From assembly GCA_035550595.1 (NCBI GenBank), contig DASZOV010000079.1, forward strand, positions 8,471 to 72,470: a stretch of DNA of 64,000 nucleotides, read 5' to 3'. Under the pieces are notes generated by a model. That model was not told where the DNA came from. It saw only the letters and a program-made list of their open reading frames with translations, and searched no databases. This DNA is from CALFMR01 sp035550595 (GTDB lineage: Bacteria; Acidobacteriota; Vicinamibacteria; Vicinamibacterales; SCN-69-37). Shown here in pieces: positions 23,370-31,681 of the stretch; the first letter of the stretch is position 1; the number at the start of each line of letters is the position of its first letter. Position numbers and translations under genes: made by a program.

Positions 23370-24245
23370 ATGGCCGCAACGGAGTGGGACGGACCAGCGT
23401 TCGAGGCGCATCGGCCGCTGTTGTTCTCGATTGCGTACCGGATGCTGGGCAGCGCCAGCGAAGCCGAAGATGTCCTCCAGGACGCATGGCTCCGCGCGCG
23501 TCAGGATGAATCCGCCGATGTCCGTTCACCTCGCGCCTATCTCACGACCATCGTCACGCGGCTGTGCATCGACCATCTGCGCAGCGCCGAGCGGACGCGC
23601 ATGGTGTATCCAGGTCCATGGCTGCCCGAGCCGTTGGCCGAGTCCAATCAGGAATCCGTCGAGCTCGCCTCGTCGATGACGACGGCCTTCCTCGTCCTGC
23701 TGGAGCAGCTCGCGCCAATCGAGCGCGCCGTCTTCCTGCTGCGTGAGGTGTTCGAGCTCGACTTCGACGACATCGCGAAGAGCGTCGACAAGAGCGAGGC
23801 GAATACGCGGCAGATTCTCACGCGCGCGCGCCGTCGGCTGCGCGAGTCGCGTCCGCGTTTCACCGCGTCACGGCATGAGTCGGAGGCGGTCGTGCGGCGC
23901 TTCCGCGACGCGTGTGTCACCGGCAACCTGCAGGAGTTGCTGGCCGTGTTGCACGCCGACGCGGAGCTCGTCGCCGATGGCGGCGGCAAGGCGCTCGCGG
24001 CCACGCGTCCCGTGATCGGCGCGGATCGCATCGCCGCGTTCGTGATCACCCTCGTTGGCAAGGTGCGCTGGGCGGAGTCGACCCCGGAGATCGTCACGAT
24101 CAACGGCACGCCGGGCCTGTTCCTGTCCCATCCCACCCTCGGCAACAGCACGTACTCGTTCGACATCATCGACGACCGCATTCGTGCGATCTACGTCGTG
24201 CGCAACCCCGACAAGCTGCGCGGGTTCCTCGCGCGCGTGGACTGA
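23370..24245 (+). CDS. ECF41-type RNA polymerase sigma factor (SigJ-like) with SnoaL-like C-terminal domain
   Basis: This is an extracytoplasmic-function sigma factor whose activity is controlled by a fused C-terminal NTF2/SnoaL-like domain instead of an anti-sigma factor. Of 291 residues, region 2 is at about 9-75 (FEAHRPLLFSIAYRMLGSAS, EAEDVLQDAWLRAR). The group-specific linker YPGPWLPEPL lies at 80-89. Region 4 is at about 105-165 (LAPIERAVFLLREVFELDFD, then DIAKSVDKSEANTRQILTRA). The SnoaL-like domain from about 175 contains the conserved ADGGGK. The GGAGGAGGG ribosome site lies 9 nt before the ATG. ECF41 genes are known to sit beside carboxymuconolactone-decarboxylase-like genes, as here at 24435. 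Confidence 0.96.
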   Translation: MAATEWDGPAFEAHRPLLFSIAYRMLGSASEAEDVLQDAWLRARQDESADVRSPRAYLTTIVTRLCIDHLRSAERTRMVYPGPWLPEPLAESNQESVELASSMTTAFLVLLEQLAPIERAVFLLREVFELDFDDIAKSVDKSEANTRQILTRARRRLRESRPRFTASRHESEAVVRRFRDACVTGNLQELLAVLHADAELVADGGGKALAATRPVIGADRIAAFVITLVGKVRWAESTPEIVTINGTPGLFLSHPTLGNSTYSFDIIDDRIRAIYVVRNPDKLRGFLARVD

Positions 24246-24325
24246 ACAACGAGACGACGGCGGTCTCCTCGGCCGCGGGCTCCAGGGCATCGCTGTCGCG
24301 CCCCGAGCCCGGTGTGGCGTTGCGG

Positions 24326-24442
24326 CTAGGCCTGGATGAGACCAAGCTGTTTCATCTGGGAGAAGACGTCGACGATGCCCCAGATCTCGGCGATCCGACC
24401 ATCGACGAAGCGGAGGATGAAGACCTCGGCGTTGTCATCCGT
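24326..24442 (-). pseudogene. C-terminal remnant of an ester cyclase (SnoaL-like)
   Basis: Just past the AhpD-like stop, another frame encodes about 37 residues (DNAEVFILRFVDGRIAEIWG, IVDVFSQMKQLGLIQA) ending at 24326. This is the typical C-terminal strand and tail of SnoaL-like polyketide/ester cyclases. The rest of the domain is missing and a stop lies directly upstream, so this is a fragment. Ester cyclases are common ECF41 neighbours, so an intact copy may once have followed. Confidence 0.65.
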
Positions 24443-24917
24443 TCACCTCGTCCATCTTCGGCAGGCTGCCGGCCACGTAGTCGCCGGGCACTGTGCGCGC
24501 CGCGATGTTGAGGCGATTCCAGCCGTTGATCGAGAGGATCGCCAGGGTCAGGTGCACCAGCTCGTCTTCCGGAAATTGCTTCCGCACGCGCTCGTACACC
24601 TCGTCCGGGACACGAGTGTCGGCGACGAGCGTGAGCGCTTCGGTCCACTCCAGCGCCGCACGCTCGCGCGCCGAGTAATACGGTGTCTCGCGCCACGCGT
24701 CCAGACCGTACAGGCGCTGTTCGGTCTCGCCGTGCGCGCGTGCGTCCTTGCTGTGCATGTCCAGGCAGCAGGCGCAACCGTTGATCTGCGACGCGCGCAT
24801 CCGGACGAGGTCCAGCAGCGTGGCATCGAGATCCGCCTTTTGAACCTGCCGTTCGAGGGCGAGCATGGCGCGGATGACGTCGGGGTTCACGTGCATGAGA
24901 TCGATTCGAGCTGTCAT
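24435..24917 (-). CDS. AhpD-like carboxymuconolactone decarboxylase family protein
   Basis: This 160-residue alkylhydroperoxidase-like protein (CMD family) has the redox motif NGCACCLDMHSKDARAHG, with C48-x2-C51 and His55 in the arrangement E/N-x-C-x2-C-x3-H. Such proteins reduce peroxides with a thiol partner; the real substrate is unknown. Start ATG 24917 was chosen over a longer frame because it gives MTARIDLMHV and lies 26 bp after the -10 of the promoter at 24943. Members of this family are the best-known direct targets of ECF41 sigma factors. Confidence 0.92.
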   Translation of the reverse strand: MTARIDLMHVNPDVIRAMLALERQVQKADLDATLLDLVRMRASQINGCACCLDMHSKDARAHGETEQRLYGLDAWRETPYYSARERAALEWTEALTLVADTRVPDEVYERVRKQFPEDELVHLTLAILSINGWNRLNIAARTVPGDYVAGSLPKMDEVNG

Positions 24918-24942
24918 GGTGTTTTCACGCTCCACCAATCAA

Positions 24943-24968
24943 GACGAATCACCCGCGGTCTCGTGACA
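24943..24968 (-). promoter_or_regulatory. ECF41-type promoter, AhpD-like gene
   Basis: On the minus strand TGTCACG, 15 nt, CGTC, ending 26 bp before the ATG at 24917. It has one mismatch and a 1-nt shorter spacer than the other sites. Confidence 0.65.
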
Positions 24969-25120
24969 CGAGATCGGCGAGGCACTCGGAAAGAGGGACG
25001 CGGCGCTCCGGTGCTCCGGCGACTGAGGACCTCCATCAGCTCGCCGTCGCGATTCGATTTCGGCGCCCTGGAGGGACTATCGTCTGCGCATCACGTCGAA
25101 CGATCGATCGAGGAGGCAGC

Positions 25121-26002
25121 ATGACGATCCACGCGATCCAGACGGGCGTTGTTCGGATCAAACGATCGCAGGTACGCGGCCGCGGGCGCGGATGGCACCG
25201 CCGGGCCCGGATCTTCAGCGACGCGCAGTGGACGGAGTGGCTTCCCACCTACGCGTGGGTGATCGATCACCCCGAAGGCATCATCGTCGTGGATACCGGC
25301 CAGGGCAGCCATCTGCTCGAGAGCGGTCGATCGCTGCATCCCTATCTGCGATGGGAGGTCAGGTTTCGGATCGAGCCCGACCAGGAAATCGGTCCTCAGC
25401 TCCGGGCCTTGGGGATCCGGCCGCGCGATGTGAAACGCGTCGTCCTGACGCATCTCCATGTCGATCACGACGGCGGACTGGCGCACTTTCCCGACAGCGA
25501 GATCCTGGTCTCGCCGCACGAACTGCACGCCGCGCGCGGCTGGATCGGCCGAGTGCGCGGATACCTGCCCAATCGATGGCCGACGTGGTTCAATCCGGTC
25601 GCGCTCGAGCTTGCCGCTGAACCGTTCGGCCCGTTCGCGGCGAGCACGCGTCTCACGAAGGCCGGTGACGTGATTGCGGTCGCGACACCCGGTCACACCG
25701 CGAGCCACCTCTCGGTGATCGGCATCGACGCGGGGATCGCGTACTTCATGGCCGGAGATACGTCGTACACCGAGGCGCTGATGCTGGGTCGTGAAATCGA
25801 CGGCGTCAGCGCCGACGATCGGATCGCGGTAGCCACGCTGGATGCGATCAATCGCTTCGCCGCTGAACGTCCGACGGTCTATCTCCCCACGCACGACCCG
25901 GCGTCAGCGGAGCGCCTTTCGAACCGCGCAGTGGCGCGGGCGCCGCAGCGCGAGAGCGACGCCGCGATGGCCTCTGGCCCTACGGCCGCAGCAGTGTCTT
26001 GA
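25121..26002 (+). CDS. Metallo-beta-lactamase fold hydrolase (lactonase-like)
   Basis: This 293-residue zinc hydrolase resembles N-acyl-homoserine lactonases. The metal motif H111-x-H113-x-D115-H116 is seen in VVLTHLHVDHDGGLAHF. A later metal His is in VATPGHTASHLSVIG, the bridging Asp in YFMAGDTSYTE, and the last His in VYLPTHDPASAERL. GAGGAGG lies 5 nt before the ATG. No signal peptide is visible. Its last 23 bp overlap the 3' end of the convergent alcohol dehydrogenase when that gene is read with its frameshift corrected. Substrate unknown. Confidence 0.9.
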   Translation: MTIHAIQTGVVRIKRSQVRGRGRGWHRRARIFSDAQWTEWLPTYAWVIDHPEGIIVVDTGQGSHLLESGRSLHPYLRWEVRFRIEPDQEIGPQLRALGIRPRDVKRVVLTHLHVDHDGGLAHFPDSEILVSPHELHAARGWIGRVRGYLPNRWPTWFNPVALELAAEPFGPFAASTRLTKAGDVIAVATPGHTASHLSVIGIDAGIAYFMAGDTSYTEALMLGREIDGVSADDRIAVATLDAINRFAAERPTVYLPTHDPASAERLSNRAVARAPQRESDAAMASGPTAAAVS

Positions 26003-26997
26003 TCGCGCGACGCTCGTCCATCGCGCGATAGCCGTCGGCGACGCGATCGAGCGGCAGCGTCAGATCGAAGACCTTCCCCGGATGGATCGTCCCGTTGAAG
26101 ACGAGGTCGATCAGGTGCGGCAGGTACCGGCGCACGGGGGGCCGGGCCGCCGTGCAGGTGCACGTGCGCGAAGAACAGCGGCCGTCCGTCGAGGGTCACG
26201 CCGTGCGGCACGCCCACGTAGCCGACCGATCCACCGGGGCGTGTCGCCGTGATCGCCTGCGTCATCGACTCCTGGGTGCCGACACACTCGAGCACCGAAT
26301 CGGCGCCGACGCCATGCGTGAGCTCCTTGATGCGCTCAATGCCTTCCTCACCGCGCTCGGCGACGATGTCGGTCGCGCCGAACTCGCGCGCGAGCTGCTG
26401 CCGCGTCTCGTGCCGGCTCATCGCGATGATGCGCGCCGCACCCATCTGTTTTGCCGAGAGCACGCCGAGCAGTCCGACCGCCCCGTCGCCGACGACGACC
26501 ACGGTGGCGCCGGGCCGCACGTTCGCCGCGTCGGCGGCGAACCAGCCCGTCCCCATCACGTCCGACAGCGCGAGCAGATTCGGAATCTGGTCCGCGTCAG
26601 GCACGTCGCGCGTCGCGACGAGCGTCCCATCGGCCAGCGGCACGCGGAGCCGTGGCGCCTGCGCGCCGCCGATCAGGGTCGCCTGCTGACAGGACGTCTG
26701 ATAACCGAAGCGGCAGTGCGGGCAGGTATTGTCGGACGCGAAGAACGATCCGATCACGAACTGCCCGCGCTTCACCGACGTGACCTCGCGGCCGACCTCT
26801 TCGACGATGCCGCAGTATTCGTGGCCCATCGGCGCCGGCGCGTCGACGGCCTGGATGCCGCGATACGGCCACAGGTCCGATCCGCAGATGCACGTGGCCG
26901 GCAGGCTGATGATTGCGTCGGTCGGCTCGAGGATGGCGGGTTCCAGGACGTCTTCGAACCGAACGTCGTGCGCGCCGTACAACATCGTTCCCTGCAT
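25980..26997 (-). pseudogene. Zinc-dependent alcohol dehydrogenase, frameshifted
   Basis: This is a medium-chain zinc alcohol dehydrogenase. The N-terminal GroES-like domain has catalytic-zinc ligands (TCICGSDLWPYRG; GHEYCGIVEEVG) and structural-zinc Cys (NTCPHCRFGYQTSC). The Rossmann domain carries VVVVGDGAVGLLGVL. After FAHVHLHGGPAP the frame breaks at a run of six C (plus-strand G run 26136-26141). Removing one base restores VRRYLPHLIDLVFNG, then HPGKVFDLTLPLDRV and KTLLRP with a stop at 25980, total about 338 residues. The raw frame instead runs on as Arg-rich sequence to 25879. It is either a sequencing error or a recent mutation; the gene is otherwise intact. Confidence 0.85.
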
Positions 26998-27072
26998 GTT
27001 CCACCTGTCTTTCGTTCAGCGTTCCGCGACACACGTCGCGTTCACATCGTGTAGCCCGGCGGCGGCATCGCG

Positions 27073-27471
27073 TCACCGCCCGCCGTACTGGTCGTCGCTG
27101 ACGTGTTCCAGCCAGTCGACGACCTTGCCGTCGAGCTGTTCCTGCACGGCGACATGCGTCATCGCCGTCGAGGGCGATGCGCCATGCCAGTGTTTTTCGC
27201 CGGGCGCGAACCAGACGACGTCGCCAGGATGAATCTCTTCGATGGGTCCGCCCCAGCGCTGCACGCGACCGGCGCCGGCCGTGACGATCAACGTCTGCCC
27301 GAGCGGATGCGTGTGCCAGGCGGTGCGGGCGCCGGGCTCGAACGTGACCCCCGCGCCGGCGACACGCGCCGGCGATGGCGCCTGGAAGAGTGGATCGATG
27401 CGGACGGTCCCGGTGAACCAGTCCGCGGGCCCGTTGGCCGACGGCTGCGAACCCGCGCGTGTGATCTCCAT
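27073..27471 (-). CDS. Cupin domain protein, (R)-mandelonitrile-lyase-like
   Basis: This 132-residue single-domain cupin has metal ligands in TAWHTHPLGQTLIVTAG (H-x-H), a following Gln/Glu and the last His in PGEKHWHGASP. The sequence RIDPLFQAPSPARVAGAG near the start and MTHVAVQEQLDGKVVDWLE near the end match a widespread cupin group that includes bacterial hydroxynitrile lyases. The in vivo role of most members is unknown. The ATG at 27471 fits the family N-terminus. It lies upstream of the alcohol dehydrogenase on the same strand with a 75-bp gap, so both may form one transcript. Confidence 0.88.
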   Translation of the reverse strand: MEITRAGSQPSANGPADWFTGTVRIDPLFQAPSPARVAGAGVTFEPGARTAWHTHPLGQTLIVTAGAGRVQRWGGPIEEIHPGDVVWFAPGEKHWHGASPSTAMTHVAVQEQLDGKVVDWLEHVSDDQYGGR

Positions 27472-27731
27472 GTGTCTGCTCCCTCTCGCGTCCTCGGCCG
27501 TTTCCGTGTGAACGACCGTTCCCTCACACGATACGGCGACGGTGCCGGCGCGACTAGACGGCAAGATCCGCTAAGGCCTATGACTGGAATTCAGAAATGG
27601 ATGGAACCGATCGCTGCGCCGTCGCCATCAAGACATTGCTGCAGCCGTAACCGACGATCGCCCGGCGCCTCGGCAAGGGCGAGCGTATCCCTGGCGGATT
27701 CGAACCGTTCAGACCCGGCGCACCAACCGGG
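27472..27731. other. Intergenic stretch without recognised feature
   Basis: About 260 bp between the cupin start and the end of the RibD-type remnant. No coding frame, RNA gene or clear hairpin was recognised. Confidence 0.4.
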
Positions 27732-28139
27732 CTACCGCGCCAGCACCAAGTGCATCGCGTTCCCGGTCGAGACGTGCTCCTGCATGCGGTACCCGAGCGC
27801 GGGAAGGTCGATGCCTTCGAACAGCGGTTCGCCTCGGCCGAGCAGGATCGGCGACACCGCGACGTGCATCTCGTCGATGAGCCCGGCTTGCAGATACTGA
27901 CGGATGGTGGCGGCGCCGCCCCCGATTCGCACGTCCTTGCCCTGTGCCGCCTCTCGCGCGCGGTCCAGCGCCGCCTCGATCCCTTCGGTGACGAAATGGA
28001 AGACGGTGCCGCCCTCCATCGGCAGCGGCGGACGTGGATGATGCGTCAGGACGAAGACCGGCACGTGGTATGGCGGATTGGCGATGAAGATCACGACGAC
28101 GACGTACGCGGCCGTCGAGTGGAAGACGACGTTCAGCAC
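27732..28139 (-). pseudogene. Dihydrofolate-reductase-like (RibD C-terminal) protein, 5'-truncated
   Basis: From residue 21 or so of the 135-residue frame the sequence is that of YwjB/RibD-type reductases (NPPYHVPVFVLTHHPRPPLP, GKDVRIGGGAATIRQYLQAG, IDEMHVAVSPILLG and ALGYRMQEHVSTGNAMHLVL). The N-terminal 70-80 residues with the start motif and nucleotide site are replaced by an unrelated hydrophobic stretch (TAAYVVVVIFIA). An intact homologue has 190-220 residues. It is probably non-functional. The neighbouring 27.7-28.9 kb region also holds broken genes. Confidence 0.8.
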
Positions 28140-28248
28140 AGTGCTGACAGTGTCCGCCAGATCAGTGCGGCGCGGCGAGGGTTCGCGCGCGCATCGTTGC
28201 GGTGGATGTCCACCTGGCCGCCGGAAGCCGGTGAAGCGGGCGGGTGTA

Positions 28249-28664
28249 TCAGAGCGCGAGCTGTTCGACGGCCTGCGCAGGCGTGAGAATTGAGACGCTT
28301 CTGAACTGCTCCAGCTTCAGAAGGTGCGGATCACCCGAGGCGACATAGTCGGCTTCGGCCGCGACAGCGCATGCCAGCACCGCATCGTCATCGGGATCAT
28401 CGATGATCGTCGGGGGGATGATGGCAGGCGTTACCACCACGGCCAACGCGGCGTAGCCTTCGTCATCTCCTCCGCGGTCAGGCCGAGCGCCGCAAGTGAC
28501 TTCGCGAACTTGTCGCGATGGAGCACGTCGCCGAGTTCGGCGAGAAGTGGAGCGCTCGTGTGCAACGTGAGAATGGTCGAAAACGCGGCGTCAATCAGCT
28601 TGCCGGGAGTGCCTCGCCAGAGCAGGCCGGAAAGTGCGGCGTTGGTGTCAAGGACGACCCGCAC
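28249..28664 (-). pseudogene. PIN-domain toxin (VapC-like), frameshifted
   Basis: The PIN ribonuclease N-terminus is clear (VVLDTNAALSGLLWRGTPGK, with the first acidic residue in LDTN). The C-terminal half, in another frame, holds IIDDPDDDAVLACAVAAEAD and YVASGDPHLLKLEQF with the further acidic residues. The two join at LTAEEMTK / YAALAVVV near 28455, where one missing base (AAGGCTAC instead of AAGGGCTAC) explains the break. Start is a GTG at 28664. It is paired with the antitoxin gene at 28897. As read, the toxin is split, so it is inactive or an assembly error exists. Confidence 0.75.
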
Positions 28665-28897
28665 GACGGGCTTCCGACCGAATAGGCGTCAATCTCGGCC
28701 TGGATCTCCTCGGCTGTCATGGGGGGAAGTGGGGCACCCGCGAGCACTTGGCGCGCCTCGGTGAGTTTCTCGACGCGCCTGGCGAGCAAGGCCTGGCGTA
28801 CCATCTCCTCGACGGCACGCGGCTCCAGTAGCCCAGCGTCGCGCGCCTGCTCGGCGAGCGCGTCCGGCAACACGATCTCGACGTTGAGACGCGTCAT
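28595..28897 (-). CDS. Antitoxin of PIN-type toxin pair, apparently frameshifted at its 3' end
   Basis: The ATG at 28897 starts MTRLNVEIVLPDALAEQARD, AGLLEPRAVEEMVRQALLAR and LPPMTAEEIQAEIDAY. This is typical of short VapB-like antitoxins found before PIN toxins. After EIDAY the read frame continues as SVGSPSCGSS to a stop at 28595. With one base less near 28682 it would end RSEARRAGRP at 28648, the Arg-rich tail usual in this group, overlapping the toxin start by 17 bp. The antitoxin fold should survive either way. Confidence 0.65.
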   Translation of the reverse strand: MTRLNVEIVLPDALAEQARDAGLLEPRAVEEMVRQALLARRVEKLTEARQVLAGAPLPPMTAEEIQAEIDAYSVGSPSCGSSLTPTPHFPACSGEALPAS

Positions 28898-29027
28898 GAT
28901 TGAACCTGAAACATCAGGATAGCACGCCGATCGCTGACGGACGCCCGACGCCCTCGCCACACGAGCCGGCACTCCAGCCCGATCCCGAACGTCGCACCCC
29001 GGACGAGCCGGCGCGTGCCCAAGTCCT

Positions 29028-29582
29028 TCAGTACACCCAGGGAATGAGGCGCTTTGTCGCCAGCGCGTATTGTGCGTAGGCGGGCCCGAACGTCTTCTGA
29101 AGGACGGCCTCCTCAACGTGGATCCGATAGCCGATCGCGACGAGATAGGGCAGAACGCTGCAGGCCAGTGTCCACCAGTTCGAGAACGCCAGGCCGAGAC
29201 CGAGGTAAGCGAGCAGAGCGCCGGCATACGCGGGATGACGAAGTCGCGAATAGAGCCCGGTCCGTATGAGTGTGTGACCTTCTCGAATCTGGACGCGACC
29301 CGTGAAGAAGACCCCCAAGGCGCGAATGGCGGTCCAGCGGACCGCGATGCCGGCGACCAGGAGTCCCAAGCCGCACAACTGGAGAAGAACATTGGCGCCA
29401 TCGATGCGTCCGACGCCCAGGAAGCCGACCAGCACGCCGATCAATTGAAGGGCGTGCGCCACGTTCAAGGCCAACAGTGATCCCTTGTCACCAACCTGTG
29501 ATGGAATCGCTGGAGGCCGGTGAAACAGATCGACGGCCCACCAGATAGCCAGGACCGCCGTAGCAACGCCCGCAATGAGCAC
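29028..29582 (-). CDS. Isoprenylcysteine carboxyl methyltransferase (ICMT)-like membrane protein
   Basis: This 184-residue integral membrane methyltransferase of the ICMT/PEMT family has about five helices. The SAM-binding motif includes YSRLRHPAYAGALLAYLGLG, and HVEEAVLQKTFGPAYAQYAL contains the EE pair and the Y-x2-Y region. Bacterial members are mostly of unknown substrate. It starts at 29582, 15 bp beyond the end of the upstream glycosidase gene on the same strand, so co-transcription is likely. Confidence 0.88.
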   Translation of the reverse strand: MLIAGVATAVLAIWWAVDLFHRPPAIPSQVGDKGSLLALNVAHALQLIGVLVGFLGVGRIDGANVLLQLCGLGLLVAGIAVRWTAIRALGVFFTGRVQIREGHTLIRTGLYSRLRHPAYAGALLAYLGLGLAFSNWWTLACSVLPYLVAIGYRIHVEEAVLQKTFGPAYAQYALATKRLIPWVY

Positions 29583-29597
29583 GTGGGTCGCGCCCTT

Positions 29598-31580
29598 CTA
29601 CGCCATGCCGAACGTCACCCGCCTGAGCAGCGGGGCATTGCCGAGCGGCACCAGCTCGACGTCGACCGGCGTGCCGTCCGCGCGCAGCATCTGCCCGCGC
29701 AGCGCGACGGTCGGCGCGTCGAACGGCTGCTGGATGTCGGGGCCAGCGGCGATCTGAACCGGCGCGAACCCAAAGCTGGTCCACCGTGCGTCGGCGCGTA
29801 GCTTCAGATCGAGCGGCTCACCGGGCGCGGGTTCGTAGTGCGTGTCCTCGAAGCCTGAAAGGGGATAGCTCTTCGTGACGCTCTTGGTCGATGCGATCGG
29901 CTTGGCGAAGACGAGCGCGCCGTACTGCAGCGCGACTTCGCCGTTGACGGCCGGGATTTCCCGCACGACAGGAGCAAACGTCACGCGCACCGTGTCGCCG
30001 GCGGTCCAGCGCTTCGTCACGCGCCAGTAGTCGCCCTCGCGTGAGATCCGAGCGTTCGGGCAGTCGACCGCCGTGCCACGTGACCACTCCGGATCGCGCA
30101 GCAGCAGCGAGAACTCGACGTCACGCGCGGGCGCGACGCCGATCTCGACGACGTAATCGAAGGGATAGGCGGTGCGCTCGTCGATCTCGACCTTCACATC
30201 GGACACCGTCGTCGACACGCGGCATGGGCCGTAGAGCAACGCGGCAAGCGTGTCGGCGCCGTGGCGCATCCACATGCCACGGACGAACAGCGCGGCGACC
30301 TGGGTTGCATTGGGATTGCAGCAGACGGCGACGTCCGCGTGCGTGGGCGAAAACTTGTTGCGCGGCTCGTCGCGCGTCCCGTCCAACGAACGGCCGTTGC
30401 AGCCGAGACGATTGTCCGGCGTGAGATACGAGATCGCGCGACCGTCCGGCGTGCGCGCGCCCTGCGCCGCGTTGAACCACACACGCTCGACGCGATCGCC
30501 GAACGATGCGACGCCCGTCTTCTGCAGCGCCGATTGAAACGTGAGCTGCGTCTCCTTCGACACGCAGTACTCGTACTCCGTCGTCGTCGGATCCGGCCGC
30601 TGGTTGTCGATGAGCTCCTGGCTGACGACCGAGCCAGACGATTCGATGTAACGCGCGAGCTTTTCGAGCGCCTGTCGCGCCGCGAGACCGAGATCCGCGC
30701 GTCCAGTCGCCGTCGCGAGCCAGAGCGGCACGCGAATCGACTCGCACGTGTGGACGCCGTGCTGCACGAAGGGCGCATCGAGGTCGAGGAGCGACGGCAA
30801 GGTCGTGTCTGACTTGCCGTCGTGCTGACTCCACGTCTCGTACATCCACAACGTGAAGTCGCGATACTTCGCGTCGCCGATGAGATCGGTCAGCCGTTCC
30901 ATGACGTCCGCGATCATCAGATCGTGGCTTTCGCCCCACGGCAGAGATCGCCGGCCGGGACCGTAGGTCGAGACGATGAGATCCGCCGCGCGCTCGACGG
31001 CGCGCCTGACGTCCGTGCGACCGGTCAACTCCGCGTAGTCGAGCAGCCCGCGCAGAAGGCACGCCTGCGTCCAGAGTTCACCCGCGTGCTGAAAGCGCAT
31101 CTCCTTCGCGAAGATGCCGAGATAGCCGTCGGTGTCCTGCGACGAAAGGATGTGCGCGACGTACGCATCCGCCTCGCGCATCGCCGCCTCATCGTCCGTG
31201 AGACCGGCGAGCATGATGAACCCGGCGCGCCAGTTGCCTTCCGATTCGCCGTTCCACCATGCGACGCCGAGCCGGTTGGCGACGTTCTGCGACTGGAGCG
31301 AATTGCGTTGGCTGACGAAGATGTCCGAAGACGCCTCGTGACAGAGCTGGCCGAGCGACCCGGCGAAGCCTTCGTGCAGGTCGTGGACCATCTGCTCACG
31401 AATCCAGCCGGCCGGCTTGATCTCGCCGAGCGGCAGCCACATGAAGACGGGCGCGGACGCGGCGTCAGCAGCCGCCAACGACGACGACCCGGCCTGCTGC
31501 GCGTCGCGCGCGAGCATGGGCCACGGCAGCGCACTGCCGGCCACGGCGGCGAGCAACTTGAGGGAATCGCGACGGTTCAT
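29598..31580 (-). CDS. Beta-L-arabinofuranosidase-like glycosidase (GH127/DUF1680 type), exported
   Basis: This 660-residue glycoside hydrolase has a Tat-like leader (MNRRDSLKLLAAVAGSALPW). The toroidal helical domain holds WWNGESEGNWRAGFIMLAGL and LSSQDTDGYLGIF. The catalytic zinc site of HypBA1-type enzymes is recognisable as EYEYC (Glu and Cys) and VAVCCNPNATQVAAL (Cys pair, one being the nucleophile in the family). It probably removes L-arabinose or a related sugar from plant glycans in the periplasm. It is divergent from the PadR gene at 31682, with an operator-like palindrome between them. Confidence 0.9.
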   Translation of the reverse strand: MNRRDSLKLLAAVAGSALPWPMLARDAQQAGSSSLAAADAASAPVFMWLPLGEIKPAGWIREQMVHDLHEGFAGSLGQLCHEASSDIFVSQRNSLQSQNVANRLGVAWWNGESEGNWRAGFIMLAGLTDDEAAMREADAYVAHILSSQDTDGYLGIFAKEMRFQHAGELWTQACLLRGLLDYAELTGRTDVRRAVERAADLIVSTYGPGRRSLPWGESHDLMIADVMERLTDLIGDAKYRDFTLWMYETWSQHDGKSDTTLPSLLDLDAPFVQHGVHTCESIRVPLWLATATGRADLGLAARQALEKLARYIESSGSVVSQELIDNQRPDPTTTEYEYCVSKETQLTFQSALQKTGVASFGDRVERVWFNAAQGARTPDGRAISYLTPDNRLGCNGRSLDGTRDEPRNKFSPTHADVAVCCNPNATQVAALFVRGMWMRHGADTLAALLYGPCRVSTTVSDVKVEIDERTAYPFDYVVEIGVAPARDVEFSLLLRDPEWSRGTAVDCPNARISREGDYWRVTKRWTAGDTVRVTFAPVVREIPAVNGEVALQYGALVFAKPIASTKSVTKSYPLSGFEDTHYEPAPGEPLDLKLRADARWTSFGFAPVQIAAGPDIQQPFDAPTVALRGQMLRADGTPVDVELVPLGNAPLLRRVTFGMA

Positions 31581-31640
31581 GGGCCGAGCCTACGATACCG
31601 CACGCGGCTCCGCCTCGGAACGCCAATCGCATTGGCCGTC

Positions 31641-31669
31641 TTGACGATTATCCGTTCGAGTATATACTC
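31641..31669 (+). promoter_or_regulatory. Sigma70-like promoter with palindromic operator before PadR gene
   Basis: TTGACG (31641-31646) and TATACT (31663-31668) are spaced by 16 bp. The perfect palindrome GAGTATATACTC at 31658-31669 covers the -10 box. A PadR protein bound there would block its own operon. This is inference from position. Confidence 0.6.
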
Positions 31670-31681
31670 ATCGTGATATAC

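Noticed and set aside
26998..27072. ECF41-type promoter before the alcohol dehydrogenase
   Set aside because: Some TGTC-like sequence exists but no CGTC at 15-16 nt; it was not counted with the regulon.
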